A stretch of 64,000 nucleotides of DNA from Asterias amurensis (taxonomy: Eukaryota > Echinodermata > Asteroidea > Forcipulatida > Asteriidae): positions 12,276,001-12,340,000 of the forward strand of contig NC_092650.1 in the NCBI RefSeq assembly GCF_032118995.1, written 5' to 3'. The notes beneath the pieces are model-generated. The model did no database searches, had not been told where the DNA came from, and was given only the letters and a program-made list of their open reading frames with translations. Numbering within the stretch: the first letter of the stretch is position 1; each line of letters opens with the position of its first letter. The position numbers were made by a program, and so were the translations under genes. Below are positions 20,579-31,170 of the stretch, in pieces.

Positions 20579-21640
20579 TAGTCTGGTCCCCTGACCAAAG
20601 ATTCCTTGACGTCTCTTGTTAAAAATCTTAGGTCAGGTATCACCCACGGTTAAAAATAAAGCATGACGCAACTTTTTAGGGTCTGGGGTCATGTCCAGGG
20701 AAACCATGTCTGCACTAGTTGCGATAACGTAACCCTCCTCCCGACGGCCGCCAGGCCGGAGGGTTACAAGATTCTTTTGATTGGCAAATGACAATCTGGT
20801 TCAACACGTATAATTTCCACAGCTAGTCACCAGATTTGCCCCATTTTTACCAATTTTAAGCCAGTGGACACTATTGGTAAATGTCAAAGACCAGTCTTCT
20901 CACTTGCTGTATCTCAACATATGCATAAAATAACAAACCTGTGAGAATTTGAGCTTGATTGGTCGTCGGAGTTGCGAGATAACTATGAAAGAAAAAAACA
21001 CCCTTGTCACAAGAAGTTGTGTGCTTTCAGATGCTTGATGTCAAGACCTCAAATTCTAAACTTGAGGTCTCGAAATCAAATTCGTGGAAAATTACTTCTT
21101 TCTCGAAAACTACTCCACTTCAGAGGGAGCTGTTTCTCACAATGTTTTATACTATCAATCTCTCCCCATTACTCGTCATGAAGAAAGGTTTTATGCTAAT
21201 AAAACCAATAATTACCAATAGTGTTGACTGCCTTTAAAAATCATGACACTTAATCCTCAATGTCTAACTCTAATGAACACTCAAGTAAAAACACCATCCA
21301 TTGACTCATACTGAGAAAATATTTTTGAAGAAAAAGGTTTATATTTTGAACTTGTCGCATCGCTTTGTAAACGCTTTATTTAGGCACAACGCCTGCATTG
21401 GCTTTAAATAACAATAGCTGGCATAAAAACTCCTGGATCTAGGGCCGACAGGACTGACATTATGATTCCATACCGACCATCAACGATACTGTCCGAATGT
21501 TGACGACAACACGTTTGGAACATTTCGGATAACTTCAAAAAAGGAGGAATTCCTCCTTTTTGGTCACGTGATTTTGGGTGATACCGAACCTTAAATTCGA
21601 CAGAGCCTAGTCAGAGATTTTGGGTCTGGGAACCAGACTA
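20579..21640. mobile_element. Non-autonomous DNA transposon with 9-bp target duplication (MULE-like)
   Basis: Ends TAGTCTGGTCCCCTGACC and, inverted from the right, TAGTCTGGTTCCCAGACC. Similarity between arms continues about 70 bases (both reach 'ggtatcaccca'). The flanks CTGACTTTC (20570-20578) and CTGATTTTC (21641-21649) are 8/9 identical, and each continues the tandem array outward. A 9-bp duplication fits Mutator-like elements. The interior carries a family A MITE. No transposase reading frame. Confidence 0.75.
20860..21233. repeat. Family A MITE, TTAA-flanked, nested
   Basis: TTAA at 20856-20859 and 21234-21237. Lies inside the 20579-21640 element and so inserted after it, or moved with it. 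Confidence 0.85.
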
Positions 21641-21870
21641 CTGATTTTCCCCTGTGTGCCCCCCCCCCCCCCCCCCCCCCCCCCGTTATAATCTGAGTTT
21701 CTCCTGCCTGCCCCTCCCCCCTCGCTATCAATCTTAGTTTCTCCTGTCTGCCCCCTCTCGCTTGTAATCTGGGTTTCTCCTGTCTGCCACCCCCCTCTCT
21801 CGCTTGCTATCTGTTTTGTTTCCTGTTTGCCAATCCATCACCTCCCCCCCCTCCCCCATTGACTCTGAGT
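21641..21870. repeat. C-rich tandem array, part 2
   Basis: Continues the 19250-20569 array after the inserted element, with the same 'aatctgagtttctcctgcct' units and a run of about 25 C at 21659-21684. Confidence 0.85.
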
Positions 21871-22425
21871 TGAATGATGCATTTTCTCTTTATACAGGGA
21901 AGTAAAAGCTGGTACATCTTTTTTGAACAAGATAATGGAAGAGTCAGAATCCAGAGGTTTTGTAATGCTGCAGGTATTCTAGAATAGCGTCTTCTCTACC
22001 CATTCTGTGCACATTGAGGTCAATGTCTGCTAGTCACTCATGGCACTATGAGTCAAACCAATGATGAATTAGGCTACAAATCTTAAACAATTTAAATCAT
22101 TGCATATATTTTGTGATGTAGAATCATCCTGTTCACAGTGATGCAATAGAGGTAGCTTGCCAGTTCCATGGCAGTTCCATTTTAAAATAGACGTTACTTG
22201 TTTTTTGAAATCTGGCCAATAAGGCAATATTATTTAAAGCCTACCATGTGTACACACTGTTCACAATAGGGCCTTGAATCGTTTTCCAAAGCACTTGCAC
22301 AAACTAGATCAATCCGAGGTGATATGGTGATAATACTGACAAAGCCACTTCTCATGAGCACATCTGTTTGATATAACTATTGATAACCGATCTGTAAAAC
22401 CAGCAAAATGCTAAAGCGAATTTAA
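21871..22425. other. No gene recognised
   Basis: An acceptor-like 'ctctttatacag' at about 21887-21898 is followed by 28 open codons, but no partner or similarity supports an exon. The rest is plain AT-rich sequence. Confidence 0.35.
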
Positions 22426-22779
22426 AGGAACACGTTGCATTGGATCGGTCGAGTTTGTCTTTAAAAAGCGTTGGTAACCTTTTGTTATAAAATGCATATG
22501 ATTAGATGATTTTAAAAGTAGAATATGGTTTTCGTTTTACTTCATTGACTACCACGGTCATCCATTTATGGGAGTCAAGTTTGTGACTCCCATAAATGGC
22601 CGACCATGATAGTTCACAAAGTAAAAGTACATGTGTAAAACCATGCATTTTCGAGGCAAATTTGTTTGGATCATTGTATTCTACTTTTAAAATATCTTTC
22701 TAACCATATGCATTTTATAACAAACGGTTACAAACGCTTTTCAAAGACCAACTCGACCGATCCAAGGCAACGTAGTCCT
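22426..22779. repeat. Palindromic MITE, family D, TTAA-flanked
   Basis: TTAA at 22422-22425 and 22780-22783. Ends AGGAACACGTTGCATTGGAT and inverse. Centre 'tgggagtcaagtttgtgact'-'cccataaatgg' forms a tight hairpin. Full copy at 62526-62908, one arm at 58258-58370. Confidence 0.9.
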
Positions 22780-23021
22780 TTAATAGTCTACTAACTACAT
22801 CATCCAAGGCCAAATTTTGTGCTTACTGCGCGGTGTCCATTTCATAACGCTGCTAACCTGAAGAACACTGACAAGTTATTCTTGTATGAAAATTAATGAC
22901 GCAACAAAGCAAATCCATTGTGAGCCAGATGGCTGCCTAACTTTCTGGCTATTTTGAAATTCACTAGTGCCTAAGCAGTTTTTTTCTGCTGCAGTAAGCA
23001 CATAAATTTGTTTAACGTTAA

Positions 23022-23393
23022 AGGCAGTGGACTTTAATTACTCAAAGTACTGATTAGTATAAAACCTTGCTTGGTATTGAGTAATGGGACGAGGTTGATG
23101 GTATAACACATTGTGCGAAACGGCTCCCTCTGAAGTAACATAGTTTTTGAGAAAGAATTAATTTTCCACGAATTTGATTTTGAGACCTCAAGTTTAGAAT
23201 TTGAGGTCTCGAAATCAAGCATCTGAAAGCACACAACTTCGTGTGACAAGGTTGTTTTTTTCTTTCATAGTTATCTCGCAACTCCGACAACCAATAAGCT
23301 CAATGTTTCACAGGTTTGTTATTTTCTGCATATGTTGAGATACACCAAGTGAGAAGAATGGTCTTTGACAATTACCAACAGTATCCAATGTCT
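23022..23393. repeat. Family A MITE, TTAA-flanked
   Basis: TTAA at 23018-23021 and 23394-23397. Begins AGGCAGTGGAC. The centre holds 'gagacctcaagtttagaatt' opposite 'tgaggtctcgaaatca'. Confidence 0.88.
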
Positions 23394-23397
23394 TTAA

Positions 23398-24398
23398 GCA
23401 GCGCTATAAGCTTGGGCCCATGTGTGTGGGTAAATATTGTTAGCTTCAAAAGCTTTGGTATTATGACAATATCAATTTGTGTTGCATATTGTAAGGATAA
23501 GTTATTTGTAAGTGTCTACCTCCATGGTACATCAAAGAGATTGACCTTATTTCCAGTGTTTGAATTCCCAACAGCATACACTATGCAGGACCACTCTATG
23601 GGATTAAGATTGTAAATATTGATTAAAGACTTGCTTCGTATCTTGCATGGACATGTATAGTTGTATTGTGAGTAGGATACAGATTTCACAATACCCAGTA
23701 CTACATGTACTTTTGACTGTATGTGCTGGACTTTCTAATTTAACAATTGTAAATACTGAAAATGTTTGCTCAATATGTGACTGAATGCATTTGATAAGTC
23801 CATAGTTAAACACATTTGAATTTGGACTTCTTGGAGGGGCGAAATACATGTAAAATGACTGCATGCACACTTTGGGTATACTTGTTTTACCCCCCCCCCC
23901 CCCAAAAAAAAAAAAAAAAGAAGATCATTGAGAACCTTAAAAGTGTTTGACCATTTTGTAAGAAAAATATGATAATACACTCATAGATTTATTTAGTTAT
24001 CAAATTTTTATTGTCATAGAAACAGATTGAGGCTACTCTGAGTTTGTTCCAGGCAGAAAAACGTCGGACGTTAGGAATTTAAACAGATATTTAACGTTGG
24101 GAATTCCAAGGCTACAAAATAAGGTTGGGTTTATTAAATTCAAGGTTAGTAATGTCTGACATTGCTTTGTCTACACTACTCTAAAATAAAAGGGGAAATA
24201 ATGAAATGTTATCTGGTAATTTTGTCATATGGCTTGAATTGCAAGACAACCAAGATTTATGACAAAAAACATGACATCCCTTGGTCACTGTGTTCAATGT
24301 CATACAACTTTCCAGGATATTCCATACTAATGTTTTTGTTCCTTTTTGCAGTTATTGTGTCTTTAATTATTAATATGCAAACATTTATTGAAATACCT
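23398..24398. other. No gene seen
   Basis: AT-rich. Contains a C14-A17 junction at about 23891-23919. The open frame at 24162-24401 lacks coding character. Confidence 0.4.
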
Positions 24399-24407
24399 TG
24401 ACCATGT

Positions 24408-25124
24408 TAGCCTTGCTCAAGGCAGTCGCATTATTCGCTCCGAAAAGACGCAGCTGTAAACCCACCCGCCGTATACCCTGTGCATGGTGTATGCGATCAC
24501 ACCGAATGACCAACCCGTATACACACTGTCACATCGCACGAATACTGTTCACACAAGTCATCGCACTCGTACACCACTAACCGCATGCGGAGACCGTCAG
24601 GCCGACAGCCTTGTCGGATCTGTATCTTCCCGTTTTAATGTGTTGTATTGAAAAAATTCCATTAGTGGACGAAATTGGGGGGGCTCGAGGATATGCTAGT
24701 ATGCAGCTCATGAATATGTATATCGTTCGTCAGACCTATCAGACAACACAGGATGTTAGGCAAATGAATTATTCATTTTGACGTCCAATCACGCACTTCC
24801 CTTATCACGACCTTTGGACCCTATCATGCGTCCGTGGTGGTGTGTGAGGTAAACGTGTCTCGTCTTTCGCGGGCATTATGGTAATGAGCTGACCGTGGGA
24901 ACTCTTCGCTTATTATAGTAATGAGGTCAGTGGCTTCAACACAGATCCTACATGGCTGTCGGCCTGACGGCCTCCGCATGCGGATAGTGTACGGGGGCAT
25001 CGTGTCGTGCGATGTTACGCACAGTGAATACGGGTGGGTTTTACGCACAGTGAATACGGGTGGGTTTTACGCACAGCGGCGGTCTTTTTCGGAGTGAATA
25101 ATTCGACTGCCTTGAGCAAGGCTA
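24408..25124. mobile_element. 717-bp palindromic DNA element with perfect 9-bp target duplication (MULE-type MITE)
   Basis: The terminal inverted repeats start TAGCCTTGCTCAAGGCAGTC at the left and match inverted at the right (end GACTGCCTTGAGCAAGGCTA, one base offset near 'attcgact'). They continue with the 'gaataattcg'/'gcattattcgctccgaaaa' region. The 9-bp word TGACCATGT flanks both sides (24399-24407 and 25125-25133). Inner arms share 'cgcatgcgga', 'gtcaggccgacagcc' and 'cgtatt'. A 26-base stretch with 'cgcacagtgaatacgggtgg' is duplicated in tandem at 25015-25066. No transposase frame. GC content is clearly higher than that of the flanks. Confidence 0.88.
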
Positions 25125-25133
25125 TGACCATGT

Positions 25134-25887
25134 TGATAATTGTGGAAGCTATTCATACTTTAAAAAAACAAAAACAATGTTTAAACTTATGGGGGAAATT
25201 GTATGGAAGTATTTGATGGATATACATGTATTCATTTCATGATTCATTGCAAATACATAGTGTCACAAATATTTTGTGGTTGTAATTTCCTTTCCCTTTA
25301 ACAATGTATGTATTTGATAGGATGTGGGCCATATTTATTTGAAAAGTGCTGGATTCTTTGCTGACTGTATGTTGTTCTAGTCATTGAACTAATGGCTCAC
25401 TTGGTAACTCTGCCCTACTGTCAATTGGTATTAAAATTGATTAGGAGTTTTGATATTAAATAATGTAGATAGACTATTATTAAGTCGAGTATGTACACTG
25501 ATAGAGAACTAAGCCTATGTAAATTAAAAAAAAGACTATGTACTTGTGTGTGTCCCATACTTAGATAACAAAAAAATTCTGTAAAGAAACCAATATAAGT
25601 GATGGCACAAACGAGTTTGAAGATCTATTTTAAGCATATTAAGCATAATATCTCTTTTTCAAATAATTGATAGTTAACAGAGGTGAAGAATCTAGCAAAA
25701 AGAAGAATTTATTGGCGGTCAGAAATTCTGCTGTTTAAGGATCAGTCTTGATTACCTGAAAGAAATCAAGATCATGGCAGTTTTGTAAATTGACAAGCAT
25801 TAAATATTAATGTTATGGTTTGAAATAGTTTGTTTACTTCAAGTGAAACCCCCCCCCTTTTTTTTAGGACAATATACTAGTGATATC
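25134..25887. other. No gene seen
   Basis: AT-rich sequence without recognisable exon or element. Confidence 0.4.
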
Positions 25888-26320
25888 CTAATTTATAACA
25901 CACCTCTTGCTTTTTCTGTATTCTGGTTGGCTGAAACACAGTCACGTGGGATGAACTAATACAGACTATTGATCGTGTTTTGCGGGAATACTACCAGAGC
26001 GGGCACTAGTCTTTGCAAATAGTGCCCGCGGTAACAGCGCCCTCTCTTGACTTGAACCGTGAACAAGCTACAAAATTCCTTTTTCTGTTCTTATTTGACA
26101 TTTATAAACCGAGCTGTGTTATAAAACACCTATTGACTGGCATAATTGGTAACTAGTATAGTACGTCTATTCCCCCTCGGGCCTGTGAGTGACCAGAAGA
26201 GGGGCATATTTCCCTCGGCCTTTGGCCTCGGGGAAATAGGTCGCTCTTCTGGTCACTCAAAGTCCCTCGTGGGAATAGACGTATACTAGTAACCTCGTTG
26301 CCAGTCAATATGTGTATATT
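25888..26320. repeat. Composite palindromic element, family G
   Basis: Starts near 'atttataacacacctc' and contains a hairpin ('cgggcactagtctttgcaaa'-'tagtgcccg'). It also holds 'gttataaaacacctattgac' and a long palindrome from 'ctagtatagtacgtctattc' to 'gaatagacgtatactag', ending 'cagtcaatatgtgtatat'. A relative with the same plan is at 54537-55012. Confidence 0.7.
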
Positions 26321-26342
26321 AATTTCCCTTTTTTTGGTTTAA

Positions 26343-26669
26343 AGGCAGTGGACACTATTGGTAATTACTCAAAATAATTATTAGCATAAAACCTTTCTTC
26401 ATGACGAGTAATGGGGAGAGGTTGATGGTATAACACATTGTGAGAAACGGCTCCCTCTGAAGTGCCATGGTTTTCGAGAAAGAAGTAATTTTCCACGAAT
26501 TTGATTTTGAGACCTCAGATTTAGAACTTGAGGTCTCTTTCATTATTTTCTCGCAAGTTTGATGACCGTTTGAGCTCAAATGTTTACAGGTTTGTTATTT
26601 TATGCCTATGTTGAGATACACCAACTGTGCAGGCTAGTCTTTGACAATTACCAATAGTGTCCACTGCCT
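26343..26669. repeat. Family A MITE, TTAA-flanked
   Basis: TTAA at 26339-26342 and 26670-26673. Ends AGGCAGTGGACACTATTGGT and exact inverse. The second central arm is shortened. Confidence 0.92.
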
Positions 26670-26826
26670 TTAAATGATACTAACTTCTACAGTACATGTT
26701 TTACTAGTCTATAGGAACAAGGTATTTGCTTATGTACTATCTACATGTGTCTGTCTGGTATGAGACAGTAACTCGGGTCAGCATCCTTAATAACTGGCTC
26801 AAAAATCCCAATGTCAGTTCCAACCA

Positions 26827-27076
26827 GGGCCCAATTTCATAGAGCTGCTCAGCACAAAAATTTGCTTAGCATGAAATTTCTTTCTTGATAAAAACAGGAT
26901 TACCAACAAAATTTCTATTTGTTGTATGCTGCTTGTTACTAGTAATCAGCTGTTGTTTGCTTATAAATCCTAAAAATCACATGGAAATTCGGTTGGTAAG
27001 ACTGTTGTTATCACTTGAGGAAGAAATTTCCTGCTAAGCAAATTTTCGTGCTTAGCAGCTCTATGAAATTGGGCCC
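26827..27076. repeat. Palindromic MITE, family E, intact
   Basis: 250 bases with ends GGGCCCAATTTCATAGAGCT and exact inverse 'agctctatgaaattgggccc'. The best-preserved copy here and the reference for the split copy at 47812-50691. Confidence 0.9.
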
Positions 27077-27108
27077 AGGACTGATGGTCTCAAGCTTTTC
27101 TTTTCTAA

Positions 27109-27503
27109 AGGCAATGGACACTATTGGTAATTACTCAAACCAATTGTTGGCATAAAAACTTACTTGGTAACAAGCAGTGGAGAGCTGTTGATACATGTAG
27201 TAATAAAAAAAAAAATTAAAAAAAAGTGTAAAAACCGCTCCCTCTGAAGTAACATAGTTTTCGAGAAAAAAAGTAATTTTCCACTAAAATATTTGAGATT
27301 GATTTCGAGACCTCAGAATAAGATTTCGAGGTCTGAGAGCACACAACTTTGTGTGATAAGGGTGTTTTTCTTCCATTATTATCTCGCAACTTTGACGACC
27401 AATTGAGTTCAAGTTTTCACAGGTTTGTTATTTTGTGCATTAGTTGAGATACACTAAAGTGAGAAGACTGGTCTTTGACAATTACCAAAGGTTTCCAGTG
27501 TCT
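27109..27503. repeat. Family A MITE
   Basis: Left flank CTAA (variant of TTAA), right TTAA. Begins AGGCAATGGACACTATTGGT, ends 'ttccagtgtct'. Contains an A-rich insertion near 27205. Confidence 0.85.
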
Positions 27504-27866
27504 TTAAGCCATGATATCACTGGTAAATCCAAATTAGACTTTTCCTTTGTGAAATTAATACTCTTGAAATGTTGTTATTAGTACATACATGTATATGATT
27601 GATTCCTAAATGATTGCCATTATCATTTGTACAAATAATACACATACAAAGGTATACCAGTCATCATCAATCTATTATGGACAAGCAATTTTATTTACCA
27701 TTTAGTTCAGCTTGAAATTTGTTCGTCGAATAAAATTAAACACTTGTACAGTATAAATTTGTTTTTGTTTCATTTTGGTGGGTGGTGGCTGTTTATTCAT
27801 ATACGACCATCTTCCTATAATTCTCCATGTAGAGAAAACATTTTCTCATTAAAGCCACTTCATTAA

Positions 27867-28793
27867 AGGTACTGGACACTATTGGTAATTACTCAAACTA
27901 GTTGTAAGCCTAACAACTTACATTGAGTGATAGAGAGTTAGTGATTGTGAGAAACTACTCCCTCTGAAGTATTGTAGTTTTTTGAGACGGAGGTACTTTC
28001 TCACTCAAACAATAAAAGGCTTCAGGCTTGAAGCCTTTTATTTATCCGAAAGCACACAAATTTTTGGAACAAGGGTGCTTTATATTTTTTTATTTTCTTG
28101 CAACTGCGATGAACAATCAAGTCAAAATTTTCACAGGTTTGTTACTTAAAGTCACCTGGAAGTGGTATTTTTTCAAAATAAAGCTTTTGTCACCAATATA
28201 TGTGTTTTGATGAGTGGAATGTGAATAAACAGTTAACTAAGGTTTTAAAAAATCAGTTCTTATGTTATTTACAAATTTAAGAGTAGACTCCGACTCGAGA
28301 GGGCGCTGTTCGTGACGTCAAACGAAGCAGACTTTGCCTGTAATGCGTAGAGTAAACACAATTGCAAAGTACATGTACGGACCAAGTCGTGAGTTTGTAA
28401 GTTTAAAAAAAAAAAAATTGTTTTTTTCGGCAATGCCGACCAGGTGTATTGCTGCTGAATGTAGAAAAACACTTTTTGAAATGTACCAACTCACGACTTG
28501 GACGTACATGTACTTTGCACGTGTGTTTAGTATACGCATTGCAGGCAAAGTCTGCCTCGATTTACGTCACAAAAGGGGTAGGCGGAGTCAGCCCCCCAAA
28601 CAACTTTATATATTTTTTAAACATATAAATCGTGACAAACAGTTACTAAAAAAATTGTTTTATTGTTCGTAAGCATATACTCTTATGTTTGAAAGGAAAA
28701 AAAATTCTATTTCCAGATGACTTTAATGCATATGATGGGATAGGCCAAATCAGATTACTGGTCTGTGACAATTAAACAAAGTGTACAATGCCT
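27867..28793. repeat. Family A MITE interrupted by family J
   Basis: TTAA at 27863-27866 and 28794-28797. The left part runs to 28145. Family J occupies 28150-28722, and the right part resumes at 28727 ('tgcatatgatgggatag'). Confidence 0.82.
28150..28722. mobile_element. Palindromic DNA element, family J, nested with TTAA duplication
   Basis: Ends AGTCACCTGGAAGT and, inverted, AGTCATCTGGAAAT, between TTAA copies at 28146-28149 and 28723-28726. The centre is a long palindrome: 'gcagactttgcctgtaatgc', 'caaagtacatgtacgg' and 'ccaagtcgtgagtt' recur inverted. No transposase frame. Younger than its family A host. Confidence 0.85.
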
Positions 28794-28800
28794 TTAAAAG

Positions 28801-30590
28801 ATAAACGAGCCGCTACCCCCTCCCTTGAATTTCCTAGTTTGACAGCTAGCTATCCAAGTTGATAGTCAACGTGATTAAAAAATAGGGAATAACAGTGTAA
28901 GGACCTATAGTCTTCACTGCATGGTAATGACTGGGTTAGTGGCTGGCTGCTGTATATGGTCCAAGCCATAATTAAGCAGCCAGACATCAAGACACCCTAG
29001 TTACCGGCCTACTAAAAGACATTGCTTTTTACGATTACCGGAACTATCTTTCAATGTGAATGCAAAGAAAAGTCAAAGACAACTCCTGTTTTACGGTTTT
29101 CAGAGCTTTATTCCTGTTATACTTGCATTTAACACATATACATAGGAAAGCAGAAAGGAATGTAGTACTTTGATCACATATCAATGTCTGACGATTGAGG
29201 GCCATTCATAATAATTAATGTTAGAATATATATTCTTTGTATTCAGTTTTTTCAAAATTGTTTTTTTCTTCTTTTTTTTTAGTGAATTTCGATTTTCAAT
29301 TATTTCTTTTGACCCACCACACACAATTTAGAAAAAATGATAAATTTTGTTCAACATTGACTATTATGAATGGCCCCTTAGTTCAGTCAAGTATTTCGTA
29401 CAAATACTTTCTTAGTAGAGTACCAAGTATGGACTCTGAATATGACTAGGTTGCTAATGCAGTGCTAGTACTAAGTTTGAGTAAAGTACCATAAAAACAG
29501 TCCTTGGGTTTTGTCTAACGGAAGCATAACGACAACAAATGTATTGTTACTCTACAAGTCTTTGTTTAGATCTACCACAACGCAGTACAGTCTTTATGTA
29601 AATGGTTAAACCACAAAACTTTCTAAACTTTGTCTGTGGTGTTGTATAAATACATAACATTTTGTACACATATTTCTGCACCATTCATATAGCATGTTTT
29701 GGTTTTTTTATACGGCACACTAAGCTATCCAACTGGTATACAATTGGCAATTACAATTTGGGGTAACATGTGAGATCATGACATGTACAAGTATTATAGT
29801 ACATAATGCATGAGCAAAAGTTGAACACCTACAGTTTAAGTACAAATTTATTTAAAGTGAAATTTGAACTGAGCTCAAAGATTTCTATAAATCTCTCTTG
29901 AGTACAAAATTGTAGCTTGCAGAGAGTATACACTTGGCTGAAGCTTAACGCTTTACACAGAAAGGTGGAATGCAGCAATTAGTAAGCATTTAATCTACAA
30001 ATATGTAGGCCTACAGTAAGTAGGCTACAAGTGTTATTTTAAACTTTACGTTACATAGAAAAGAAAAGCTCATAAAACATGTATAATCAATTTCCATACT
30101 TTCAACAAAGTTAAGGAGTTTTGACTTAATAAAATAAATAAACATAAAACCTCGAATGAATATTATACTTTCAGACACGCACATAACAAAGTTAAAATCA
30201 ATTTAAAATTAAAAATTACAGGTAGGATATGATTGGTAAAAGATACACAAAATAATGTTCCATTAATTGTCACCTGTAATCTAAAGCTAGCCTACAGGTT
30301 CCCTTATAGACAAGACCCATTGCAAAATGTAACAATCTAACCGTGAGAATTGAAGGGAAAATTTCCGTATCCTGGCACCATTTTTTCACTCATTTTTGCA
30401 AAAGGTTTAGGTAAGTTATATACTATTTTATTTCATAACAAATGAAAAAGTGTTAGCAGGATACAGAAACCTTGTTGAATTGAGACCTTGGTCATGTCAG
30501 CATGTTCATGATGTTGAATTGAGACCTTGGTCATGTCAGCATGTTCATGATTGGATGGTCACCCCTTAAGGAATCCTCAGCTTATTTTTG
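28801..30590. other. No gene seen; largely repeat-free
   Basis: Unusually few repeats. An AATAAA on the minus strand at about 29108-29113 could mark a distal poly(A) site for the DOK gene, but this is only a possibility. 30475-30555 holds a direct duplication of about 39 bases around 'gttgaattgagaccttggtc'. Confidence 0.4.
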
Positions 30591-30599
30591 TGAATGTTC

Positions 30600-31170
30600 T
30601 AACATTGCACTAAAAACACATTCATAAATACCTCAGACAGTTTCGCTATTCGTATTGGTGGAGAGCGCGTCACGTGGGTGTGTATAAAACTTTGTTTATG
30701 ACCAATAAGTGTTGAAACATAGGCGTGACATGCGAGTTTGCACCTGTGCTTATAAGACAGTTTCTTCATTCCTATTGGCCGAGAGCAACAGCCGAGACAG
30801 TTGTGCCATATCACGCGATACACGCGACACTCACAGCATTCTCTTACATAAGGAGTTGTGTTTACCCGAGGGCCATGACTGGGCCTTACCATTTCATAGC
30901 TGGAGGGTCATTGTATTGAAAGAAATCATTAATAAAATTATAATTTTTGCATTTTTTTTACTTTTTGACCATTAGTGTTGATGGTTTTTTTTTACCGAAA
31001 AGGTATTTATGAATGGGAATCAAAGTGTGTTGAATCGGTTTTCAACTATAGTGGTTTAAACTCGCCAAGGCGTGGTTCTTCGTCTCGATAAAATTATCAA
31101 GAACCAGGCCTCGTTGGGATTAAACCACTAGTTGAAAACCTCTTCACACCACACATTGATTCCCTTATTA
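30600..31170. repeat. Composite palindromic element, family H, full length
   Basis: Same parts as 16335-16900 in reverse: 'attcataaatacctcagaca', 'ctattcgtattggtggagag', 'ttcctattggccgagagc', then the hairpin with 'caagaaccaggcctcg', ending 'cacacattgattccctta'. Confidence 0.8.

Noticed and set aside
21899-21990. Possible extra ZNRF exon after an acceptor-like site
   Set aside because: The ZNRF reading already ends with the family's invariant CPEHPAD and stop at 18603, and the 28 codons resemble nothing.
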